A DNA stretch of 64,000 nucleotides from Pseudomonas sp. CCI4.2. GTDB lineage: Bacteria; Pseudomonadota; Gammaproteobacteria; Pseudomonadales; Pseudomonadaceae. The DNA is taken from NCBI RefSeq assembly GCF_034350045.1, contig NZ_CP133781.1, positions 4,948,501 through 5,012,500 of the forward strand. Direction: 5' to 3'. Below are positions 29,849 through 37,939 of this stretch, piece by piece (the stretch's first letter is position 1; the number at the start of each line of letters is the position of its first letter). Both the position numbers and the translations under genes were made by a program. The notes beneath the pieces were generated by a model. That model had not been told where the DNA came from. It made no database searches and saw nothing but the letters and a program-made list of their open reading frames with translations.

Positions 29849-30251
29849 TCAGATTCCCTCCAAGCAGGCTGCAGACGTGCAAACCACTGTCCTTGCGAAG
29901 ACTGTGACCGCACGGCAGCTGAAAAAAATCCGGTTCTGTGGATAAATTTTCAGTGACGGCATCGGTTTTGACGGCGGGCACTGTTTCATAGGCTTAACGC
30001 TCAAAAACAGACCACTCACTTGGATAGCATCAGTGACAATCGCCTCACATTTGTCACCTTTTTGAAGATAATTTCAATTTTTTGAAAAATTCCGATTGAA
30101 AAGAAATGAACGGCCATGGTTTATTCGACAAAATATTGGCTTTCATGGAAAGAAATCGCGCAAAAGTCATTTTATTGACTTTCCGATAAATACCGGCCGT
30201 TGTGCTGTGAAATCCGGCAACGGTTCATGCCGTAAAGGGGTAAGGAGTTTT
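29849..30251. promoter_or_regulatory. Long AT-rich leader of the pslAB unit
   Basis: 403 bp, clearly AT-richer than its flanks, between divergent yegS and pslA. It contains an inverted repeat GTGACAA (30033-30039) / TTGTCAC (30051-30057), A/T tracts at 30060-30110, a FleQ-type box at 30166-30179 and a TAAGGAG ribosome site at 30241-30247. A longer pslA frame runs back to 30096 but would cross the FleQ box. Confidence 0.65.
30166..30179. promoter_or_regulatory. Probable FleQ box
   Basis: GTCATTTTATTGAC, read on the other strand GTCAATAAAATGAC. As I recall, the P. aeruginosa FleQ consensus is GTCaNTAAAtTGAC; this matches at every strongly conserved position, 73 bp upstream of the pslA start codon. 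FleQ controls psl, pel and cdr promoters in response to cyclic di-GMP. Confidence 0.6.
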
Positions 30252-31688
30252 ATGCGCTTGCGACCGGTTAATAGTCTTTTGCTGACCCGCACTAGCCTCG
30301 TCGAATACTTCTTATTCGGCGTGCGCGTGATGCACGGTGTCACTTGTATATTGCCAGGGATGTTGATTTTGGCGTTCTGGCAAAATGACTACCCTGTTGC
30401 GCTGAAGAGCTATGTCGCCGTGCTGATGTTTTTCGGATTTATCAGCGTGCTGATCTTCCAAGCCATCGGGGTGTACTCAGAAACTATTTTCAGCAACCTG
30501 CTGCGCTTTCGCCTGACACTGTTTGCCTGGTCTTCGGCATTTTGTTTGTTGCTGTTCATGCATCAGGCGCTCTCACTGCTCAGCTACATCACCGACGTCC
30601 AGTTGGTGCTCTGGTTCGCGACTAGCTTCATGCTGTTTGGCGTTGAACGGTTGTTGGTGCTGATGGCGTTCCAGCGCTTGATGCAAAAAGGCTTCTTTCT
30701 GCAAAAGGCGATAATTCTTGGCGCAACAGAAAATGGCCAGCGGCTGGCGCAATACCTCGAACAGAATCAAGACATTCGATCCGGGGTTTCCGGGTTCATC
30801 GACGACCGCATAGGGCGTATGCCCGAGACCGTAGCGAATCTGCCGCTGATAGGAAACTCGGGCGACCTTGAACGGCTGATTCGCGAAGAAAAAGTCACGC
30901 AGGTGCTGGTCGCCTTGCCCTGGTCCGCAGAAAACCGCATGGACTACATCATTCGCGAACTGCGCAGGCTACCGGTCAATGTACTGTTAGTGCCAGACAT
31001 GGTCGCCTTTCGCCACGCCCACAACCGAATCACCGAAGTCGCCAACCTACCGATGCTTAACGCATCCGATGTGCCGTTAAACGGTTGGTCGCCGTTCTTC
31101 AAACGCCTTGAAGACATGCTCTTGTCGAGCATCGCGCTGCTAGTGGTTGCGCCAGTCATGGTAATGGTTGCAATCGCGATCAAGCTCGACTCTCGCGGCC
31201 CGGTGCTGTTCCGACAAAAACGCTACGGTTATAACAACCGCCTGATTGAAGTCTGCAAGTTTCGCTCAATGCATCAACACCAAGCCGATGCAAACGCTGA
31301 AATCCAAACCATTCGGGGTGACGCCAGAATCACGCGCGTTGGGCGATTTATCCGCAAAACCAGCCTGGACGAACTTCCGCAGTTGTTCAACGTCCTGGCG
31401 GGGAGCATGTCGATGGTGGGTCCAAGACCCCACGCCACTGCAACCAAGGCCGCCGGCATCCTGTTTGAAGAAGCCGTCAAGGAATACACCTCCCGTCACA
31501 GGGTCAAGCCCGGCATTACGGGCTTGGCACAAATCAACGGCTACCGGGGGGAAACGGACACCTTGGAGAAGATCGAGAAACGCGTCGAGTTCGATCTTGA
31601 GTACATAGAAAACTGGTCGGTGTGGTTCGATTTATACATCCTTTTGCGTACTGTTCCGGCAGTGCTCTTCACTCGTGAGGCTTATTAA
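30252..31688 (+). CDS. pslA: Undecaprenyl-phosphate sugar phosphotransferase (PslA/WcaJ family)
   Basis: 478 residues from ATG 30252 with a strong TAAGGAG. Five membrane segments in two groups: four near 22-130 and one near 295-315 before the catalytic part. Between them is a Rossmann-like CoA-binding_3 domain (KAIILGATENGQRLA). The C-terminal bacterial sugar transferase domain has KFRSMH, TSLDELPQLFNVLAGSMSMV and GPRPHA. It moves a sugar-1-phosphate onto the lipid carrier at the inner membrane, the first step of exopolysaccharide repeat assembly. It overlaps pslB by one base (TAATG). Confidence 0.9.
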   Translation: MRLRPVNSLLLTRTSLVEYFLFGVRVMHGVTCILPGMLILAFWQNDYPVALKSYVAVLMFFGFISVLIFQAIGVYSETIFSNLLRFRLTLFAWSSAFCLLLFMHQALSLLSYITDVQLVLWFATSFMLFGVERLLVLMAFQRLMQKGFFLQKAIILGATENGQRLAQYLEQNQDIRSGVSGFIDDRIGRMPETVANLPLIGNSGDLERLIREEKVTQVLVALPWSAENRMDYIIRELRRLPVNVLLVPDMVAFRHAHNRITEVANLPMLNASDVPLNGWSPFFKRLEDMLLSSIALLVVAPVMVMVAIAIKLDSRGPVLFRQKRYGYNNRLIEVCKFRSMHQHQADANAEIQTIRGDARITRVGRFIRKTSLDELPQLFNVLAGSMSMVGPRPHATATKAAGILFEEAVKEYTSRHRVKPGITGLAQINGYRGETDTLEKIEKRVEFDLEYIENWSVWFDLYILLRTVPAVLFTREAY

Positions 31689-33145
31689 TGAGCATCCTCA
31701 TTCCTTGCATCATCGCTGGCGGCGCCGGCACCCGTTTGTGGCCGGTGTCTCGCGAGGCCATGCCCAAGCCATTCATGCGTCTGCCCGATGGCGAGAGCTT
31801 GTTGCAGAAGACCTTCGTCCGCGCCTGCGAGTTGCCGGAGGTTGATCGGATTGTCACCGTGACCAACCGCGACGTGTATTTCCGGACAGTGGATGACTAT
31901 CGGCAACTGAACAAAACCCACGCGAAACTGGATTTCATTCTCGAACCGTTCGGGCGCAATACTGCGGCGGCCATCGCCTGCGCGGCTCTGCATGTCGCCC
32001 GACTGTATGGCGAAGATGCGCACTTACTGGTACTGCCCGCCGATCACCTGATCAAGGATGTAAACGCCTTTGCCGAAGCCGTTGCTGTGGCCAGGCAACT
32101 GGCAGACAAAGGCTGGATCGCCACGTTCGGCATTGTCCCAACCAAGGCCGAAACCGGCTTCGGCTACATCGAAAAGGGCCAGATGCTGAACGATTCGGCC
32201 TATCAGGTGGCGCGTTTTATCGAAAAGCCCAACGCCGCGACCGCTCAAGACTATCTGGATGGCGGCCTTCATTTGTGGAACGGCGGCATGTTCTGCATGC
32301 GCGCTGACACCCTGCTGAGGGAGCTTCAGGAACATGCACCTGACGTATTGAACAGCGTCCGCGCCTGCTTGGAGCAAAGCCCAAACAAGGAAGGCAATCA
32401 CGAACTGCAAGTGGAATTGGACAGTGAGCTGTTTGCGCTGACGCCGGATATTTCAATCGATTACGCGGTCATGGAACCTTCGCAGAACATCGCTGTGGTG
32501 CCCTGCCAGCTTGGCTGGAGCGACATTGGGTCATGGCAGGCGATGCGCGAATTGAGCCCGGCCGATGACAATGGCAACCAATGCAATGGCCAGACCGTGC
32601 TCCAGGACGTGACCAATTGCTACATCGACTCGCCGCGACGGCTGGTGGGCGGCATCGGGCTGGACGACTTGATCATCATTGACACGCCGGACGCCTTGTT
32701 GATCGTCGACGCAAAGCGTAGTCAAGATGTCAGCATTATTGCCAAGGAACTCAAACGCCAAGGTCATGATGCCTACCGACTGCACCGCGCTGTCACTCGC
32801 CCGTGGGGCACCTACACCATCCTCGAAGAGGGCAAACGGTTCAAAATCAAACGCATCGTCGTTCGGCCGCAAGCGTCGCTGTCATTGCAAATGCACCACC
32901 ACCGCAGTGAGCATTGGATCGTCGTCAGCGGCATGGCGCTGGTCACCAATGGTGAAAGCGAATTCCTGCTCGACACCAACGAATCGACCTTCATAAAACC
33001 GGGTCGCACCCACCGTTTGGTCAACCCTGGGGTCATCGACCTTGTGATGATTGAAGTGCAAAGCGGCGAATACCTGGGCGAAGACGATATCGTGCGCTTC
33101 ACTGATATCTACGGCCGCGTGCCTGTGGAGATCGCCAAGCCCTGA
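31688..33145 (+). CDS. pslB: Bifunctional mannose-1-phosphate guanylyltransferase/mannose-6-phosphate isomerase (PslB)
   Basis: 485 residues, type II PMI-GMP. The N-terminal nucleotidyltransferase has the GDP-mannose pyrophosphorylase signature GGAGTRLWPVSREAMPKP and FIEKPN. The C-terminal cupin isomerase has the metal-binding QMHHHRSEHWIVV near residue 400. It converts fructose-6-phosphate-derived mannose into GDP-mannose for polysaccharide synthesis. It is coupled to pslA by a one-base overlap. No further exopolysaccharide genes follow: a repeat cluster and an opposite-strand VOC gene come next. AlgA and WbpW are paralogues; the context favours PslB. Confidence 0.92.
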   Translation: MSILIPCIIAGGAGTRLWPVSREAMPKPFMRLPDGESLLQKTFVRACELPEVDRIVTVTNRDVYFRTVDDYRQLNKTHAKLDFILEPFGRNTAAAIACAALHVARLYGEDAHLLVLPADHLIKDVNAFAEAVAVARQLADKGWIATFGIVPTKAETGFGYIEKGQMLNDSAYQVARFIEKPNAATAQDYLDGGLHLWNGGMFCMRADTLLRELQEHAPDVLNSVRACLEQSPNKEGNHELQVELDSELFALTPDISIDYAVMEPSQNIAVVPCQLGWSDIGSWQAMRELSPADDNGNQCNGQTVLQDVTNCYIDSPRRLVGGIGLDDLIIIDTPDALLIVDAKRSQDVSIIAKELKRQGHDAYRLHRAVTRPWGTYTILEEGKRFKIKRIVVRPQASLSLQMHHHRSEHWIVVSGMALVTNGESEFLLDTNESTFIKPGRTHRLVNPGVIDLVMIEVQSGEYLGEDDIVRFTDIYGRVPVEIAKP

Positions 33146-33174
33146 CCCCGCCCACCATAGGGGGCGGATAGCCC

Positions 33175-33226
33175 TCTGTAGGAGCCAACGTGTTGGCGAA
33201 GGTCCTTCGCCTTCGGCTCCTAAAGC
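33175..33226. repeat. Intergenic repeat, TGTAGGAGCCAAC family
   Basis: TGTAGGAGCCAACGTGTTGG, then GCGAAGGTCCTTCGC and the partial inverse CGGCTCCTA. It lies between pslB and the VOC gene, next to a composite repeat. Confidence 0.75.
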
Positions 33227-33246
33227 ATGTGTGCATCGCCAACATC

Positions 33247-33371
33247 TGTGGGACCGAATTTATTCGGGAAGGCTTCCGTCCTGACACCCTGCAACCTCAA
33301 ACCACACAAAGTGCCACCCAGTTTGCTGCGCGACAGCGCGGCGTCGAAGACGTGGCGGACCCTCCTACAGA
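33247..33371. repeat. Complete TGTGGGACCGAAT composite repeat (copy A)
   Basis: About 122-125 bp, running from TGTGGGACCGAATTTATTCG through a middle with GCGCGACAGCGCGGCGTC to CCTCCTACAG. Copy B at 56353-56474 is the same element in reverse orientation. The ends TGTGGGA... and ...TCCTACA are opposed REP-like palindromes, suggesting a mobilised REPIN-like unit. Confidence 0.8.
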
Positions 33372-33409
33372 TTTAGCGGGTGTCGGACCGATATTCAGGC
33401 AATCGCGGA

Positions 33410-33787
33410 TCAAACGTATTCAGAGATTTCGATCAAATTCAAATCCGGATCACGGAGGTAAACCGAACGAATCGGCCCTGTGGCGCCGGTGCGCATGATC
33501 GGGCCTTCGATAATTGGCCAGTTGGCCGCCCCCAAACGCTCAATTACCTGATCCAGAGGAATCGACGCGATAAAGCACAAATCTAATGCACCGGGCACGG
33601 GCAAATGGGCCTTGGGCTCGAACTCCTGCCCTCGAATGTGCAGGTTTATTTTCTGATGACCAAAAATAAACGCCATGCGTCCTGCACCGAAGGTCTCCAG
33701 CCGCATGCCTAACACGCGAACGTAAAAATCCTGAGTGGCTGCGGCGTCGGTGGCAGTCAGCACCAGGTGGTCCAGGTGATCAATCAT
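33410..33787 (-). CDS. VOC-superfamily (glyoxalase-like) protein
   Basis: 125 residues, one vicinal-oxygen-chelate domain with two beta-alpha-beta-beta-beta halves. HLDHLVLTATDAAATQDFYVRVLG at the start supplies a metal-ligand His (residue 7). INLHIRGQEF carries a second His near 50, and the C-terminal DPDLNLIEISEY a Glu ligand. Such proteins are metal-dependent lyases, isomerases or resistance enzymes; the substrate cannot be deduced. Single-gene unit 117 bp from the LysR gene stop. Confidence 0.85.
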   Translation of the reverse strand: MIDHLDHLVLTATDAAATQDFYVRVLGMRLETFGAGRMAFIFGHQKINLHIRGQEFEPKAHLPVPGALDLCFIASIPLDQVIERLGAANWPIIEGPIMRTGATGPIRSVYLRDPDLNLIEISEYV

Positions 33788-33903
33788 TGTGTGAGCTCCT
33801 CAAGCATTTTTGTCGCGAAGGGGCTGTAAACCACTCGCTACTTATGCGGTTACTTGTGCGGTGTACGTGTGCGGTCGCACCTACCAGGCACCGCGAGAGC
33901 GCC

Positions 33904-34776
33904 CTAACCCATGAAATGCTTCACGTGCTCAATAAACCGCGCCACGGCCGGCGCCTTTTCGAAACGTCGATGCACCAGCGACAAGCATGACGAAGGGTGG
34001 CAGTCCTCAATACGTCGGTACACCACATTGGGCAGGTTGATGTGGTCCACCACGGATTCAGGCACCACCGCCACCCCCTGTCCAAGGGAAACCAGCGCGA
34101 TGACCGAGACCAGTCCGCCCGGTTGAGGGCCGAGCGTCGGCGCGAAACCACCGTGGGTCGCTACCTGCAAGGTGCCGGAGATCTGTTCGGGAAGAATGAA
34201 CGTTTCATTTTGCAAATGCACGGCGTTGACTTCCTTCAAACGGCACAACCATGAGCTGTCGGGCAGCGCCAAGGTAAAGCCTTCCGCCAACAGGCTAATA
34301 GTGCTGAGCGAATCGGGCACGTGCATGGGTGAGCGGATGTAACCGACATCCAGCCGTCCTTCCTCAATCAGCGTCGGCAACGCAGGCATCAAGCGCTCGC
34401 TGATGGCAAACCCAACGTCGGGATAGCGCTGACGAAAGCTGCTGACCTGCTGCTGCAACGCACCGGAAAACACCGCTGAAGCAACGTAACCCAATTCGAT
34501 ATGCCCGGTCTCGCCCCGGCCAGCCCGCTGAGCGTTGAGTTGCGCGGTTTCAAATTGCCGCACCGCCAACTCCGCTTCCACCTGCAATGCCCGGCCGGCG
34601 TCAGTCAGGCTGACCTCCCGCTGTAACCGCAGGAACACCCGTGTGCCCAGTTCATTCTCCAGGTCCTGAATCTGCCGCGTCAGGGTCGGCGGGGCGATGC
34701 CCAACTGTTCCGCAGCACGGGTGAAGTTGCGGTGCTTGGCAACGGCCAAAAAATAGCGAAAGTGGCGTATTTCCAT
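33904..34776 (-). CDS. LysR-family transcriptional regulator
   Basis: 290 residues. The N-terminal winged helix (about 1-60) is MEIRHFRYFLAVAKHRNFTR then AAEQLGIAPPTLTRQIQDLE. The rest is the substrate-binding effector domain. It is divergent from an MFS multidrug-type transporter with 125 bp between, the usual arrangement for a regulator of its neighbour, so that transporter is the likely target. The effector is unknown. Confidence 0.92.
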   Translation of the reverse strand: MEIRHFRYFLAVAKHRNFTRAAEQLGIAPPTLTRQIQDLENELGTRVFLRLQREVSLTDAGRALQVEAELAVRQFETAQLNAQRAGRGETGHIELGYVASAVFSGALQQQVSSFRQRYPDVGFAISERLMPALPTLIEEGRLDVGYIRSPMHVPDSLSTISLLAEGFTLALPDSSWLCRLKEVNAVHLQNETFILPEQISGTLQVATHGGFAPTLGPQPGGLVSVIALVSLGQGVAVVPESVVDHINLPNVVYRRIEDCHPSSCLSLVHRRFEKAPAVARFIEHVKHFMG

Positions 34777-34901
34777 GACTGGATTAGCTCAAAGGTAATG
34801 AAACTCGGGCGCTTGGGTAATTCCAGGATCATGACGGCGCTTTATGCTGGCAGCGGCATTACCTGCAAGACAATCATGAGTATGAGCAACCGGAGGCACA
34901 A

Positions 34902-36449
34902 TTGAAAATCGTTAGCCCGCGCATGACCTTGTTGACCGCTTCCGGGGTCTGCTCGCTCATCGTTCTAGACACCAACATCGTTGCCGTCACGCTGCCCAGC
35001 ATCGCCCGTGATCTGGGTGCGGGCTTTGCCGACATTGAGTGGGTGGTCAGCGCCTACATGCTGGCGTTCGCGGCATTGCTGTTACCGGCCGGCAGTATCG
35101 CTGATCGTTTCGGCCGCAAAAAAACTCTGATCAGCGGCTTGGTGCTGTTTATTTTGGCGTCGGTAGGATGCGGTGCGGCACCGAACATCCTATTGCTCGA
35201 CATCGCGCGTGCGATCAAAGGTGTGGGTGCCGCGTTGCTGCTGACCTCTGCGCTGGCAACCATCGGTCACGTTTTCCACGACGAAACCGAGCGCGCCAAA
35301 GCCTGGGCGTTTTGGGGCGCATGCATGGGCGTGGCAATGACCGCAGCGCCCACCGTGGGCGGATTGATCGCCTCGTTCGTCGGCTGGCGTTGGATCTTTT
35401 ACCTAAATCTGCCGGTTGGAGCGCTGCTGATGCTCATGGTCTGGCGCAACATCCCCGAGTCGCGTAATGAGCAATCGGCGCGCCTGGACCCTTGGGGCAG
35501 TTTGGCGTTTAGCGGCAGTTTGTTGTGCTTGATCTGGGGTTTGATCGAAGCCAACCGCATTGGCTGGGACAACACGCTGACCACCCTGCGCATCGTCGGC
35601 GGAATATTACTCTTGGCGCTGTTCGTGGTTGTCGAACGCCTACAGCATCGGCCGATGGTTGACTTGCAATTGTTCAAACACCCACGCTTCATCGGCGCGC
35701 TGCTCGGGATGTTCGCCTACGCCGGTTGTGCGCAGGTGATGATGACCATGTTGCCGTTCTACTTGCAAAACGGCTTGGGCTTTACCGCCATTGCGTCAGG
35801 GTTAGGCATGCTGCCGTTCGCGGCGACCATGTTGATTTTTCCGAAAATAGGTGCCCGGTTATCGAGCCGGATTTCACCAGCAGGCATGATGACCATCGGA
35901 CTGATCCTGGTGGGCTGCGGCAACTTGCTCAGCGCGTGGGCGGCTTCGGCCGGGGGTTATCTAGGGTTTGCCTGCGCGATTGCAGTGACCGGCGCCGGCG
36001 CGGGTTTGCTCAATGGCGATACACAGAAAAACATCATGGCGTGTGTGCCCAGGGATCGCGCCGGCATGGCATCGGGCATGAGCACCACCATGCGTTTCAG
36101 CGCCATCGTATTGGCCATCGGCGTCTACGGCGCGGTGTTGGCCAGCCACACACAACACGCGTTGAATGGCAGCCTGCACGCGGCGGCTCCCGAATGGTTA
36201 ATGCACACCGATTACATTGCCTCGCGGGTCGTGGCCGGTGACATGGCCGCCGCATTGTCGCCCTTGACGGAGAGTGCCCGGTTGGTGATTCAGCCCTTGG
36301 CGCAACAAGCCTTCGTCGCGGGCTTCAGCACCCTACTTTGGCTAGCCGGGTTGTTGGCGTTGTTCGGTGCGGTGTTGGTGGGCACATTGATGCGTAATCC
36401 AATTCCGTCGGCGCAGACGAGTCCGGCGTATGAGGTCGAACCCCTGTAG
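34902..36449 (+). CDS. MFS drug:H+ antiporter, DHA2 (EmrB/QacA) family
   Basis: 515 residues with about 14 hydrophobic segments, the DHA2 number. Motif A is AGSIADRFGRKKTL near residues 63-76. The first segment has VLDTNIVAVTLPSIARDL, the DHA2 motif D1 (LDxTxVNVALP-like). The start is TTG 34902 with GGAGG five bases upstream. An inner-membrane proton-driven exporter of unknown substrate. No membrane-fusion partner gene is adjacent, so it probably acts alone. The divergent LysR gene is its likely regulator. Confidence 0.9.
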   Translation: MKIVSPRMTLLTASGVCSLIVLDTNIVAVTLPSIARDLGAGFADIEWVVSAYMLAFAALLLPAGSIADRFGRKKTLISGLVLFILASVGCGAAPNILLLDIARAIKGVGAALLLTSALATIGHVFHDETERAKAWAFWGACMGVAMTAAPTVGGLIASFVGWRWIFYLNLPVGALLMLMVWRNIPESRNEQSARLDPWGSLAFSGSLLCLIWGLIEANRIGWDNTLTTLRIVGGILLLALFVVVERLQHRPMVDLQLFKHPRFIGALLGMFAYAGCAQVMMTMLPFYLQNGLGFTAIASGLGMLPFAATMLIFPKIGARLSSRISPAGMMTIGLILVGCGNLLSAWAASAGGYLGFACAIAVTGAGAGLLNGDTQKNIMACVPRDRAGMASGMSTTMRFSAIVLAIGVYGAVLASHTQHALNGSLHAAAPEWLMHTDYIASRVVAGDMAAALSPLTESARLVIQPLAQQAFVAGFSTLLWLAGLLALFGAVLVGTLMRNPIPSAQTSPAYEVEPL

Positions 36450-36652
36450 GGTCGCCACGTCTTCTTACAATTCAAGGGGTTATGTCGTGTTTGATGAGGG
36501 CTGCCGAAGGCTGCGATCCGTTCGAAGAATCTTCGCCAACAAGCTGGCTCAGATAAAATCGTCAAAAAATTTTCCGTCCCCGGGAATAAACCTCAATGCC
36601 CTTCGTCGTACAGGCTCAAGAATTTGAACCCAACCACGAAGAGTGCCTCACC

Positions 36653-36919
36653 ATGAACACTTCACTGAAAAGCACACTGATCGCTTTTTCTCTCTTGGCC
36701 CTCAGTGGCGCAGCGTCGGCCGCTGGGAATGATCAAAAATCGGCAGGCGTCGAGGATTACAGCTATACGACCAAACTCGATATCGCCAAGGTGGTCGCCG
36801 GTCCAGACCTCAACTACTGTGGGATTCAGCCGGTTGAAATGACCTATCGCGACCACACAGGCAACACCCACACCGTGCGTTACGAAGCATTCGGCAGCGG
36901 CTGTAACAACATGGGCTGA
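36653..36919 (+). CDS. DUF2790 small periplasmic protein
   Basis: 88 residues from ATG 36653, with a clear signal peptide (MNTSLKSTLIAFSLLALSGA, cleavage after ASA). The mature part matches the Pseudomonas DUF2790 pattern: YSYTTKLDIAKVV, a Cys in NYCGIQPVEMTYRDHTG, and the closing GSGCNN. The two Cys could form a disulfide. Family function is unknown; some members are metal- or stress-induced. A further in-frame segment upstream is not needed. Confidence 0.85.
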   Translation: MNTSLKSTLIAFSLLALSGAASAAGNDQKSAGVEDYSYTTKLDIAKVVAGPDLNYCGIQPVEMTYRDHTGNTHTVRYEAFGSGCNNMG

Positions 36920-37030
36920 AGCTGCACCGATGACTTTTTCGGCACCTGCTTCTGTTTCGAGAACCTGCCGCTTTTTATAGTGGGCCCTCAGCGGCGCATT
37001 CAATGCGCCGCGGTTTTCGAGACCTCAACC

Positions 37031-37939
37031 ATGTACCACGCGCTCACCCTGCCGTGCTCTCCCGACGACGTCCATGACCAGCTCTACAGGGGTCATATCC
37101 TGGCTATCGACGCTCAACCAGCAATGGCGAAACTGGTGACGTTCGCCGATGGTTTTTTGCGTGAGGCCTTGTTCCCCCACACCCCTACATTGATTCATCA
37201 GCACTGGTCCCACGCTCAACAAGCCGAAGGATTCACTCGCTGCCAACAGGACTTTCATCAGGCACAAGAAGTAAAAAACCTCTGGACCCAGCTGATGGAA
37301 GACATCGGCTTCGACCCGACGGAGCTTGCCTGTGACCGGCTGCATTTACGTTTCCAACCTCCGCCCTGTCTCGACGCACCCGCGTCCCGCGCACGTGCGA
37401 CCGCAACCATCGCGTTTCATCGTGACACGTGGGGTTCGAACCTCTATGCGCAGACCAATTGGTGGGCACCCCTCTACCCCGTGAATGCCGAAAGAACCTT
37501 CGCCATCTACCCGCACCTATGGGAGCAGCCGTTGCACAACAGCAGTGCTGGGTTCGACCTTGCCGCAGTGCTGGCGCAATCCCGAGCCGGCGGCCGTAAC
37601 TCGGTAGACGCCGATCAGGCCACGCCGCATTTACTCGAAACCGTGGACGCTAGCCTTGGGCAACCGGTGCTCATCGCGCCCGGTTCGATCATCGCCTTTT
37701 CCGGTGCCCACGCCCACGCAGGCGTGCCCAACAGCAGCGCCCTGACGCGCCTATCTTTCGAAACCCGGACTCTGTGGCTCAACGACCTGCGCACCGGGCG
37801 CGGCGCACCGAATGTCGATGGCCACGCACGGTGGATGTCACCGGGATTTTTTCAGCGTCTCAGCGACGGCCAACGCCTGAATGAATGGCTGGGGTGTGGC
37901 TACATCACCCCGTACACAAAAGGCCAAAAACACGCTTAG
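37031..37939 (+). CDS. Putative Fe(II)/2-oxoglutarate-dependent oxygenase
   Basis: 302 residues from ATG 37031. A facial-triad pattern is visible: HxD at His130-Asp132 (IAFHRDTWGSN), a distal His at 227 or 229 (FSGAHAHAGVPN), and Arg240 thirteen or eleven residues later in SALTRLSFETR, as in phytanoyl-CoA-hydroxylase-like enzymes. It has no signal peptide. The substrate is unknown. Its stop overlaps that of the convergent glycerate kinase by 4 bp. DUF2790 lies 111 bp upstream, with a GGCGCATT/AATGCGCC hairpin (36993-37010) between. The family assignment is inferred from motif spacing. Confidence 0.65.
   Translation: MYHALTLPCSPDDVHDQLYRGHILAIDAQPAMAKLVTFADGFLREALFPHTPTLIHQHWSHAQQAEGFTRCQQDFHQAQEVKNLWTQLMEDIGFDPTELACDRLHLRFQPPPCLDAPASRARATATIAFHRDTWGSNLYAQTNWWAPLYPVNAERTFAIYPHLWEQPLHNSSAGFDLAAVLAQSRAGGRNSVDADQATPHLLETVDASLGQPVLIAPGSIIAFSGAHAHAGVPNSSALTRLSFETRTLWLNDLRTGRGAPNVDGHARWMSPGFFQRLSDGQRLNEWLGCGYITPYTKGQKHA

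Noticed and set aside
36993..37010. GGCGCATT/AATGCGCC hairpin as a terminator for the DUF2790 gene
   Set aside because: The stem is good but is followed by GCGGTTTTC, a poor T tract, only 20 bp before the next start; kept only as context.
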